From Stentor roeselii (Eukaryota; Ciliophora; Heterotrichea; Heterotrichida; Stentoridae): a DNA stretch of 64,000 nucleotides. The notes beneath the pieces were generated by a model. The model was not told the DNA's origin, did no database searches, and saw only the letters and a program-made list of their open reading frames with translations. Positions 56,086 through 64,000 of this stretch are shown here, piece by piece. Location of the stretch: contig RSEH01000018.1 of NCBI GenBank assembly GCA_006503475.1, forward strand, positions 124,001-188,000, read 5' to 3'. The position numbers and the translations under genes were made by a program. Each line of letters starts with the position of its first letter. Position 1 is the stretch's first letter.

Positions 56086-56694
56086 ATGGAAGATTTAGCT
56101 TTGAGAAATAGAAGGGTCATGAGTCCTGTTAGGGAAACCTGCCCAATTGACTATAAGGTCTGGGAAGATGGACTTAGAGGGCAGGTCTTTCGAACGAACG
56201 ACTCGTTTTATTATATTTTTAACACCCTGAGTCATGGATGTGATCAGGGAATTAAAACTGTTAAACAAACTTCGCTTTCAGCTTCACCTTGCAAGGTAAA
56301 AAATAATAGTTTTAAGCAAAGTCCTGTTAAATCTGATTTTATGACAACTGCTGCTACTAAGTTTGTTAATAAAAGTAAATCGAGGAATTCGTTTGATAAG
56401 GATTGGAGGAAAAATGTGGATCAACTTGTAGAAGAAAATATTAAGTATGTCAATTTGATCAATGCGGAAAAACGGAGGCATCAGAGTGAGAAAGTAAATC
56501 ATATTTAGAAAAAATGGGTGGAAACTGCTGAGATACTTAAACAACAGGTTTTTGGAAGGGAAGAGGAAAGTTTAGAAGATCAAAATAGAAGGATTAAAGT
56601 TGAGTTTGAAGAATATAAAAGAAGCACAGAACAGATCATTCAAGAACTGAAGAATCAAATAGAAGAGATGAAGAGAAGTTCAAAAGGAAATTAG
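56086..56694 (+). CDS. Hypothetical coiled-coil protein (about 197 aa), divergent from prohibitin
   Basis: Possible starts are 56077, 56086 or 56119 (MSPVRETCPIDYKVWEDG). I cannot decide, but the later ones leave more room for the prohibitin start at 56078. Splicing a 15-nt intron at 56494-56508 removes an in-frame TAG and extends the protein by 61 residues of coiled coil (KKWVETAEILKQQVFGREEE...). The N-terminal half has Ser/Lys-rich segments (SPCKVKNNSFKQSPVKSD). No family recognised. The gene ends 12 nt from the stop of the convergent gene at 56707. Confidence 0.72.
56494..56508 (+). other. 15-nt intron in the coiled-coil gene divergent from prohibitin
   Basis: GTAAATCATATTTAG in phase 0. 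Removal joins RHQSEK to KKWVETAEIL and keeps a coiled coil open for 61 codons. Confidence 0.8.
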
Positions 56695-56706
56695 GAAAAT
56701 AGTGAA

Positions 56707-57102
56707 TTATTTGTTATATAATCGATCTCTTTCAGCCTCCAGCTGTTTTATATAATTCATCCAATACCTCTTCTCCTCTGCATGGTCACTAAGCAATTTT
56801 TCATATCTTGTTCTGTTAAAGTTAAGTTCTTCTACAAGTTCAGCAATATGTTGATTTCTTTTTTCATCAACTTCGACCTCTTCTCGACTTTCTTCAGCAC
56901 TTTTCTTTGAATTCTGCTCAGGAATCATCTGTAAACAAGAGTCTTCTTTATTCTGAGACTTTGTCAATACACTAGCTCCAATTCTATCAGCTTCATTTAA
57001 AATCTCTTCTTCAGTCATTACTCCTGACCTGGAAACTCCAATATCGTCTTTTCTTAGAGGCGCTCGAAAAGGGCTGGTTTTGCCGAATTTTGAATAATTC
57101 AT
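56707..57102 (-). CDS. Small coiled-coil protein (131 aa)
   Basis: No family recognised. A basic N-terminus (MNYSKFGKTSPFRAPLRKDD) is followed by helical stretches and a C-terminal coiled coil (ELNFNRTRYEKLLSDHAEEK). The start codon overlaps the stop of the upstream same-strand gene by one base (TAATG at 57100-57104), so it either shares a transcript with it or has its promoter inside it. An alternative start 84 nt further in (MTEEEILNEADRI) is possible. Frame and composition look genuine. Confidence 0.65.
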   Translation of the reverse strand: MNYSKFGKTSPFRAPLRKDDIGVSRSGVMTEEEILNEADRIGASVLTKSQNKEDSCLQMIPEQNSKKSAEESREEVEVDEKRNQHIAELVEELNFNRTRYEKLLSDHAEEKRYWMNYIKQLEAERDRLYNK

Positions 57103-58364
57103 TATTTATTAAATCTTCTTTTTACAGTGAAAGAATTTAAATTTCTGCCTTTTTTAGAGAAATCTGAAGAATTTAAATCACTAAAGGTCTTGTCTTGGTC
57201 TTCTATTGGTTCTGTTGGCTTTAAAGTATCGGATAAGTGTAAAGTTTGGTTTTGGGTTTCAGAGTCTTTCGCGATTTCAAATGGAAATTTCACGTCTTTT
57301 GTTAAGACTTTCACTGATGAAAGGTTTGAAGATTTCTGGAATCTTGGGACGGGAGTTGAGGAGTCTTGAGGGTTGTTCATGATGTAAGAAGTTTCTTTTT
57401 GGAGTTTGAAAGTCAGATAAGACCTTAACAAACAAATGAACATTTGAAGGACTATCAGGGTAAGTAAGATGTAATAAAATGAAGATGTTGAAATGAGGTT
57501 AAAAAGTGCAAGTAACTGAAAAAAACTAAAAAAAAGTCGAAAAAATGATTCTATTATCAAGAAAAAACACTTTTTTCTGTCGTATTTCTTGGATTTGCAA
57601 CCAATTATTACTATATAAGACTTACTCAGAGATAAATCGAAGACCATGAAAATCAGAATGTAGACTAATTGATTTTCACTCAGTGCAGAGGCAAAAAAAG
57701 AGGTCAACAACAACAAAGCGAGAAACCCCAAGTAAAATATCCAGCTTCTTTCAAAGTCTTCTTTGTAAATAGTAGAAATCGAGATCGAACTCTTGAACTT
57801 TGCGAGAAGAACTCCTAGATATATGAAAACTGATAAAATAAATAACACAGATACCACAAAACCTGAAATTTCGAAAGAATCAGCGATTTTCACCTGAGAG
57901 TTAATCACAGATTTTATGTTTTCTGAAGCAAAATAAAAGAAACTTTGAATCGTGGATACAAAAAAAAACGATAAAAATTCAAAAAAGCTTCGATTTTCAT
58001 GAACTTTTCGATATTTTAAAGTTAATAAGATGATTATTCCCACTTTTAATAATATTTCATCTATAATGTTCTGAAAAAAATTATTAGGATAACCCTGGAT
58101 TAGCTGAAAGGGTCTAAATAAAAGATCAAGAGTCTCTTTTAAATTTTTTAGATCTGATCGAACAGTAATGCGCATAAACTGTAAAAAAGTGTTGTAAAAC
58201 AAATAAGCTACAAAATAACTCTTTTTCGGGTAGGACATGACAACCAAAGATACCAAAACAACTTCATAAACTGACAAAATAATCCAAAAAATATTAGGAT
58301 CAAGTCCGACTTCCTCTCCATCATCAGCCCAAGCAAGTCCGCAACTTAAAACCAGAAAAAACAT
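57102..58364 (-). CDS. Multi-pass membrane protein of unknown family (420 aa)
   Basis: An N-terminal signal peptide is likely (MFFLVLSCGLAWA). About eight hydrophobic segments fill residues 25-310, rich in Phe, Leu, Ile and Ser, with short charged loops. The last ~110 residues are a polar, Ser/Thr/Lys-rich cytoplasmic tail (NPQDSSTPVPRFQKSSNLSS). No transporter or channel motif is recognised. The TAA stop overlaps the ATG of the next gene. It diverges from the RING/B-box/Kelch gene with 64 nt between starts. Confidence 0.72.
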   Translation of the reverse strand: MFFLVLSCGLAWADDGEEVGLDPNIFWIILSVYEVVLVSLVVMSYPKKSYFVAYLFYNTFLQFMRITVRSDLKNLKETLDLLFRPFQLIQGYPNNFFQNIIDEILLKVGIIILLTLKYRKVHENRSFFEFLSFFFVSTIQSFFYFASENIKSVINSQVKIADSFEISGFVVSVLFILSVFIYLGVLLAKFKSSISISTIYKEDFERSWIFYLGFLALLLLTSFFASALSENQLVYILIFMVFDLSLSKSYIVIIGCKSKKYDRKKCFFLIIESFFRLFFSFFQLLALFNLISTSSFYYILLTLIVLQMFICLLRSYLTFKLQKETSYIMNNPQDSSTPVPRFQKSSNLSSVKVLTKDVKFPFEIAKDSETQNQTLHLSDTLKPTEPIEDQDKTFSDLNSSDFSKKGRNLNSFTVKRRFNK

Positions 58365-58428
58365 TTTTATTCACTCTCATTAATCTAATAATCCACTCTT
58401 CCAAATTTAATCTTGAAAACTCATGTAA

Positions 58429-60009
58429 ATGGATTTTCTCTTTTGCAATCTCTGCCACTCTTCTACAACCCCAGCTTACATCTTAGACTGTGGAGACTCA
58501 ATATGCTTCAATTGTTTACAAAGCCATTTACGGTCTAACCAAAATGATAGCAAAGAAGTAAAAAAAAATTAGGAAAAATTTCTGAATTGCCCGAATTGCA
58601 GTCAAACTTCAATCATGTCAGAGTATTCTTTTCAGTCATTCATCAAAAATAAACATTTAAACCACTTCATGTCTGAAAACATCAAGATCGGTAAAAATGA
58701 TTCAACTGAAAAAGGCCGAAATTTTTCTTTTTTTGAGAATTTTGACCCTTTTCTCAATGATTTTCCAAAAGATACCTCTGATCAATGTTCGCTTCATTTC
58801 TTGGAGTTTAACTTTTTTTGTCTTACAGAAAGAGTCCCTTTATGTCGAATTTGCATCGATTCACATGTTGAAGACTGTCACAAGGTCTGGCACAAGACAG
58901 ATATCATTGAAAAGCATATTCTTACTATCAACGACATTTCAAAAAACAAAGAAAAATTACTTTCTCTTAGTAAAAAATCTGAAAAAATCTCAGTCGATCT
59001 AAAAATCGCAAATAAAACCTTTCAAAAAATCATAAAAAAACCTCGAAAAACCTGGTACGAAAAAGTTGAACAAGTTTTCGAACTTCTCGATATGTCTTTT
59101 CCCTCAAATCCAGAAATGCATCCATTTGAAAACCCTTTCGCTTCTTTAACTTCAAATATGATTTCCTATTTATCAACATCTTCCTCTTCTTCCTCATTTT
59201 CCACAATGGCCTATGTGACAAGAGGCACATCTGACTGCTTCACTTACGACTTTAACACCCAAGAGTTCCGAATATTGAAGACTTCTAAAAAAATTTTAAA
59301 ATGGTCAGGAATCATTCAAAACTCTTCAAAGACCTTGATAGTGACAGGAGGAAAGCACTCGAAAGAAGAAGGTTCCACAAATGATTGTTTTGAACTGAAT
59401 GTAGAAGATGGGTCGATTAACACATTAGAAAAAATGCTTTCAAGTCACTCTTCTCATGTCAATATTTTGTGGAATGGATATCTTTACGTTATTTCAGGAA
59501 AAAATAATAATAACAGTGTTTCGACTCAATGTGAAAAACTTGACCTTGAGTCTTTGAATTGGAGTTCTATTGAAAATAATCAGGTTGGAAGGACTTGTGC
59601 ATCTGGCTCAGCTCATAAAGGAAACTTGTTTATTATTGGAGGGTGCAAAAATAGCTCTATTGAAAAATATGATGTTAAGGAAAATATCTGGAGTTTGGTG
59701 CAGGTTAGACTTTTTGATATTATTTGGCAACATCTTTCTGTTAGTGTTGGAGACAAGATATTGGTGTTTGGAGGAGATTCTGCTAATGATGCACCTACTC
59801 GTTATTCTTATTTACTTGACCCTGAAACTGCGGAGGTTTCTGATTTAGAAACTTTACCTGTTAGCCAGTGCTGGCTGTGTGAGTGGTACCCGAGCCTTGT
59901 CAGGGGAAACCGTATTTGGATCATGAGCAAAGAGCTGAAGTTTTTAAGTTACAATATTGACACACAAGAATGGCGAGTATTAAAAAATTCAATTAAAAGA
60001 ATTAGATAA
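58429..60009 (+). CDS. RING/B-box/Kelch-repeat protein (TRIM-like, 521 aa)
   Basis: The ATG at 58429 plus a 15-nt intron (58558-58572) reveals an N-terminal RING finger: CNLCHSSTTPAYILDCGDSI, CFNCLQSH, and after the splice LNCPNC. A B-box-like finger follows at about 115-150 (CSLHFLEFNFFCLTERVPLC, CIDSHVEDCHKVWH), then a short coiled coil, and from about 230 five to six Kelch-type beta blades (TLIVTGGKHS, LYVISGKNN, LFIIGGCKNS, ILVFGGDSA). Such proteins are usually E3 ubiquitin ligases with the Kelch propeller binding the substrate. The last 21 nt overlap the coding end of the opposite-strand gene. Confidence 0.88.
58558..58572 (+). other. 15-nt intron inside the RING finger of the Kelch gene
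   Basis: GTAAAAAAAAATTAG in phase 0. It carries the in-frame TAG, and its removal joins NDSKE to EKFLNCPNCSQ, completing the RING cysteine pairs. Confidence 0.87.
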
Positions 60010-62337
60010 AATCAAGAAATGGTCAAATTCTTTTTTAAGTATATGCCAAAGCTGGAGATATCTAGTCTGTTCTTGAGTTTTCAACTTGCATTTAATTTCA
60101 TCGATTTTCCAATGCCATTGCTCCAAACTCAAACTTTCGTCAACATATTTTTCCATCATTTTCAGCAATTTTTCCTCATTTTCATTTAAAAAATCAAGGA
60201 TTTCTTTTGAGTTTTTCTGATAACCGATGAAAAACTCAGCAACTGAAGGACTTGAAAGAATCCCAGTGGCGATGCAGAGGTCGATGAAAAATTTGTTTTC
60301 AAGTTCGAAGCTTGAATCAAAAGATAAAGATTTTAAGACCTGAGAGTGTTTTTTTGGACTTAAATGTCTTAAAATAACCTGAATTTCACCTTTGGTTAGG
60401 TAATTGTACTCTGTCATTATTTTAATGCAGGTACTTGCCCCGTTTTTTATTTTTTGAACGTATTTTTCGTAAGTTTCCATAAATCTTGAGAGGAAATCGT
60501 CGAGGTCGACCACTCCTTGTTTGTTAATTGTGCTAGGGTCTGCACTGTTCATCTTTCCGAGAGACTCTAGTAAGAAATTTAAGTCACTTCTGGCGAGGAT
60601 GGTTTCGAGTTTTAGTTTTACGCATTCGACTGCTCTTAAGTAAGGGATAAACTTGTTGTTTAAAGAATTTGTGGGATCGATAAGGACCCCAGTTCTGCAA
60701 TTGGTAATAAACTCAATCACTCTAATAAACATCTCAGACCCTTGATTTGAAAGATCAGGCAAGTCAACTTTAGACCCAGCATGAAGAGCTCTCAAAAACA
60801 AAGAAATCTTCGGACTAACTAAATGATGAACAATACATCCAGTGACCATTTCCAAGAACTTTTTATCAGCCAAGTTCCTTCCACTATACTTTTCCAAGAA
60901 ATAACAAAATACAAACTCCGAAAACCTCTGATCTTTTGAATATTTTTTAAAAATCGCAAGATTTATCATTTTCAAGACCTGAGCCAATGTTTTTTTCGAT
61001 GAAGTTTTCGAGAGTTTTGAAAGTTTGACAACTGAAAGTGACTGCAAATGATTTAAAAGTGAATAAGCCGATGATGGCGAAGGGCTTCTATCGGTCAAGT
61101 TCTTGCTTGTGTTAAACCTCCTGATTGGATTTTACTTTATCTTTGAAGTTACTTGTTTGAGTTGAATTCGAGGAGATTCTCCAGTGAAATGATTAGCTGA
61201 ACTTGGAGGGTTTATTAAAGTTTCAGTTTGATTTTTTTGTATCTGAAGAGCGAATTTAAAGCCTTCAAGCCACTGGTGAAGGTCTTTCACTTCAAGTGAC
61301 AGTCTTTCTGCTAAGTCCTCAGCGGGTAAGTGATCACATTTCAAGCCTTGCCACAAGGAAATGAACTCTTCCTTGAACATTTCTTTAGAACTCTTTAAAA
61401 CCAAATCATTGACTTTATCATCTTCACCTGGAAGAGGTGTCATCATGAAAGAAGTCTCTGTTAAAGAAGAACTTCTGGAAGACCTGCTAACACCCAAGCC
61501 TTCTCCCTGCTCAGTCTGAATAAAAACATGTCTAACAAGAGGAGGTTCTTTCCAGTTACTTTTTACTTCTAAAACCATTTTCTCAAGACTTTGAACAGAT
61601 TCCCTTAATTCAATTCTTTCTTCAGTGATTTTAAAATTTTCCTGATTCAGTCTTTGAATTTCCAAGTTTAAACTCTGGACCTGCTCCTGAAACTTGACAA
61701 TTTTTACTTGATTTGCTAGTTCATTAGCTTCTAAATCAAGTAAAGTCGCTTCAGTGGCAGCTTCTGCTGCCACCCTAAGTGATTCAATATACTTTCTCCA
61801 GACACTACTCAAGACCTGGATAATATTTTTCAATACTTCTGCACGACTTTTGCATAACACAGAGACTTGTCGAAGAACTTCATTCAAAGCAACATAATAA
61901 ATCGTTTCAACTTTTTCAACTAATTCATCTGGAGGCGTTTCCCTTCCAGATAGAAAGTTTTCAAGACAAGGAAGATGAACTTTGTTCATTTCTTCAAGCC
62001 AGGCCTGAATTGACTCGAGTTCTTTTGAACTTGTTGGGTTCCTCGATTTTCCTTCAGACAGCCATTTCTTCATATCTAGTAAATTCAAAGGTAAAGCTGA
62101 AGTTTTCGGCTTTTTTAACTGCGAGTCAAGAATATGTGAGACGTCTCTTGGACTATTTTTTGATAAAACTCGAATAAAACTTTTTCTTCTGTCTTCTTCT
62201 AAGATGTCCTTTCGACTGAGGCAGATATTCGGGTTGATTTGACTGTCAAGGTTCAACTTTGGAAGAGAAAAACATTTAGAGTTGTCAGGTTTTTTACTTG
62301 AAATGATGAAAGAAGAGTGTTTTTTCGAATCATCCAT
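59989..62337 (-). CDS. Axonemal dynein light-chain-domain coiled-coil protein (AXDND1-like, 777 aa)
   Basis: A 15-nt intron at 61121-61135 joins two frames into 777 aa. Residues ~125-200 (VETIYYVALNEVLRQVSVLC, ...VWRKYIESLR) resemble the axonemal dynein light-chain (p28) fold as found in AXDND1-type proteins, and a coiled coil follows at 200-270. The C-terminal half is mostly helical with no clear family (FSEFVFCYFLEKYS, EIQVILRHLSPKKH). It has an EF-like segment (STINKQGVVDLDDFLSRF) that may be a degenerate calcium-binding loop. A ciliary role is likely but rests on the domain resemblance alone. The coding 3' end overlaps that of the Kelch gene. Confidence 0.7.
61121..61135 (-). other. 15-nt intron in the AXDND1-like gene
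   Basis: On the minus strand GTAAAATCCAATCAG. It bypasses a TAA and joins VTSKI to KRFNTSKNLTDRSPS in frame. The next frame has no ATG of its own at the junction, which supports a single gene. Confidence 0.87.
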
Positions 62338-62373
62338 TTGTATTAATCATTATTTCTTATACTGCAAGAAAAT

Positions 62374-64000
62374 CTAATTAACGTAGTTGGAAAGCTGGAT
62401 TAAACTACTGGAAGACATCCGCTGTCGTCTGTAAAATAAAATGTAAGCCTTTCGTGTTATTATCTCGTTTTCCACGTTGCCTTGCAACTCGTATACATGT
62501 TCATCGTCGTAGTAAAGCCACTTCTTCTGCAGGCCATTTTCGACGAGGCAAGAACAAGTGTAATGTCCTCCGAAAACGTTTCCTGAATGGTTCACTACTG
62601 CGAAGAGGTCGTAAAAGTTGTTGTCTTTTGCTTTGCTTTGAGTGTAGTCATAGTTTGTGCTGCTTTCATTGAAAACCACGTTTAAGTCGAAGTTGTTTAA
62701 AGGAAAGTCGATTTTGTTGTTGATTTTTATCGGGTTGTTCCCTTCAAACCTGAACCTTTTCAAGTGGATTATCAGAAGGTCGGGTAATTTGCAAATGGAA
62801 GTCTTTGAAAGACTGTCCTTTGTGTTGCATTTGTTGCAAGTGAATTCAATATTTTCCTCAATGTTGTACTCTTGAAGACATTTATAAATACTGATGTCTT
62901 CCATTTCTTGATGTTCTATTATCTTCGGCTTGTACATGATGAACGACTTCCAAAGTATAACAATATAGAAATTCGTGCTAAGACTTGAAACCAGGTCAAA
63001 AGTGTCAGGAAGTCCACAACCTGAACAGTTTTCTTTCAAACAAATCGCACAGATGTGGTCTTCAGTCCAAACTAAAAACTTTACAAAATCGCCAAGTCTA
63101 CTGATACCTGAATAGTCATAAGTTAAATTTTCTAGAAAGTCTCTCAGATCTTTAAAACTCATCCAAGACCCAAGACTTAAAAAAAGAGGAAGACCGAAAA
63201 TTTCTAGTTCTTTATGAATCATTCGCTTGTTGTAGACTTTTGAGTAAATTATTGAACCTGACTTCAAAGTTTCGCTGTGGTAAAAAGCGAGTAAAGGACT
63301 TTTTTTGTCGATTTTTAAATACTCGCCTTGTTTTTCTTGGATTAAAATTTCGAATTCTTTTTTTAATACGTCGCAAATTCTTGCGGTTACCCAGTAATTC
63401 CCGGTGTTGAAGTCGATTAAATCTCCTGGTTTTAGGCTTTCTCGCCAGTCTGATGTGATTTTTTCTGGTCTTTGGAAATCTTCGAGATTTTTTAGGATTT
63501 CGTAGGCGAATAAATCAGTTTTTAAGTGATTTGAAAGATCTTCTGGCCTTATTTCTTGAAGGACTTTAGAGGTGTAGATAAAGAATTTTAGATCTTCGGA
63601 TTTGAATTCTGTTTCTTTTTCGATTTTTTGAAGTAAGGTTGATGAACCTGCGTTTTGGGTTAGATTGAATTTGATTTTTATGCAGCTTCCTAGGGACCTG
63701 TCGAAGAAGTTGATGCAAACACTAACTTCAGGAGAAGCAATCGGAATAGGCAGACTCAAATCCATAAACATCTCAAAAATAACAACCTGACTATTACACT
63801 GTTTGCAAGCAATCCGATTCCTACTCTGTCCTCCACAAAGATCACTAATAACCGATCCAATATTCCCCTGTATCTTCTGCCAATGTTCCTGACTAGTCTG
63901 CCTTTCCAGTTCAATAGCAGGATCATTTAAAGTAATAGTTTTGCTAGTTTTAACACCTTCCTGCCTATTCAAGTCCTCATGCAAGGAGTCCAAAAGCATT
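62374..64000 (-). CDS. Ubiquitin-specific protease (USP/C19), C-terminal part
   Basis: The frame is open to the window's right edge, so the N-terminus and the catalytic Cys box lie outside. What is seen begins in the catalytic domain (LLDSLHEDLN), then the first zinc-ribbon half (IACKQCNSQVVIF), a ~200-residue insert (with WRESLKPGDLIDFN and YWVTARICDV) and a second Cys segment (CAICLKENCSGCG). The domain then resumes with the ribbon pair CNKCNTKDS, LPDLLIIHLKRFRF and the His box NHSGNVFGGHYTC, ending with YDDEHV and AYILFYRR. The catalytic His and Asp are present. USPs remove ubiquitin. The ordering resembles USP4/11/15-like enzymes, which carry an insert. The next gene starts 36 nt downstream. 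Confidence 0.92.
   Translation of the reverse strand, partial: MLLDSLHEDLNRQEGVKTSKTITLNDPAIELERQTSQEHWQKIQGNIGSVISDLCGGQSRNRIACKQCNSQVVIFEMFMDLSLPIPIASPEVSVCINFFDRSLGSCIKIKFNLTQNAGSSTLLQKIEKETEFKSEDLKFFIYTSKVLQEIRPEDLSNHLKTDLFAYEILKNLEDFQRPEKITSDWRESLKPGDLIDFNTGNYWVTARICDVLKKEFEILIQEKQGEYLKIDKKSPLLAFYHSETLKSGSIIYSKVYNKRMIHKELEIFGLPLFLSLGSWMSFKDLRDFLENLTYDYSGISRLGDFVKFLVWTEDHICAICLKENCSGCGLPDTFDLVSSLSTNFYIVILWKSFIMYKPKIIEHQEMEDISIYKCLQEYNIEENIEFTCNKCNTKDSLSKTSICKLPDLLIIHLKRFRFEGNNPIKINNKIDFPLNNFDLNVVFNESSTNYDYTQSKAKDNNFYDLFAVVNHSGNVFGGHYTCSCLVENGLQKKWLYYDDEHVYELQGNVENEIITRKAYILFYRRQRMSSSSLIQLSNYVN

Noticed and set aside
56079-56120. Upstream in-frame ATG for prohibitin at 56120
   Set aside because: It adds 14 residues with no counterpart in PHB1 of other organisms and would overlap the divergent gene further.

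Overview
The window is macronuclear-type DNA of a heterotrich ciliate, most likely Stentor coeruleus or a close relative. Three observations support this. Genes are AT-rich, packed and almost intron-free. The six introns I can place are all exactly 15 nt (GTA...AG) and restore conserved or continuous reading frames. TAA, TAG and TGA are all used as stops and none is needed as a sense codon, so the code looks standard (unlike Blepharisma, which reads UGA as Trp). No tRNA, rRNA, transposon or virus-like element was recognised.

Left flank (1-12.7 kb): ordinary housekeeping and cytoskeletal genes. They are the end of a P4-ATPase lipid flippase, an unconventional myosin, an unknown protein, a SAS-4/CPAP-type centriole protein directly followed by a charged coiled-coil protein, a Rab GTPase and a secreted M16 (insulysin-like) metalloprotease.

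Central accessory island (about 13-39 kb): a gene-family cluster of very cysteine-rich, predicted zinc-binding proteins that I cannot assign to a named family. Two architectures occur. Type 1 has an N-terminal 'CC...C...HxxC..H...CxxC' module, a run of CxxC knuckles and a C-terminal RING-like module. Type 2 has a B-box-like N-terminus, a long helical region and RING-like cysteines. One gene (21440-23419) combines both. The island shows birth-and-death evolution: a tandem [type 1 + type 2] unit is present about three times, with an out-of-frame chimeric junction at about 27262, a gene with one premature stop and lost zinc ligands (31303-32883), and several decayed remnants. Four small PLAC8-family genes lie at its right end on the minus strand. 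All four have TATAA directly before the ATG, and three share a longer GGACTATAA motif. This island is the best candidate in the window for an undescribed system. A ubiquitin-ligase, metal-handling or defence role is only inference.

Right flank (39-64 kb): compact conserved genes. They include a REEP/YOP1 ER-shaping protein, a CK1-like kinase, a PKA regulatory subunit, an AAAP amino-acid transporter, IMP3 (U3 snoRNP), a SPATA17-like IQ protein, a secreted Cys-rich protein, an EF-hand protein, a gp78-like RING-CUE E3, a CstF-64-type RNA-binding protein, a GDT1/TMEM165 ion exchanger, prohibitin-1, a RING/B-box/Kelch protein, an axonemal-dynein-light-chain-domain coiled-coil protein and the C-terminal part of a ubiquitin-specific protease. 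Spacing is extreme. There is a 7-nt gap between same-strand genes, a stop/start overlap (TAATG), head-to-head starts a few bases apart and a 21-nt antisense overlap of two coding 3' ends. Several genes (SAS-4, SPATA17-like, EF-hand, dynein-light-chain-like) point to the basal body or axoneme, as expected for a heavily ciliated cell.
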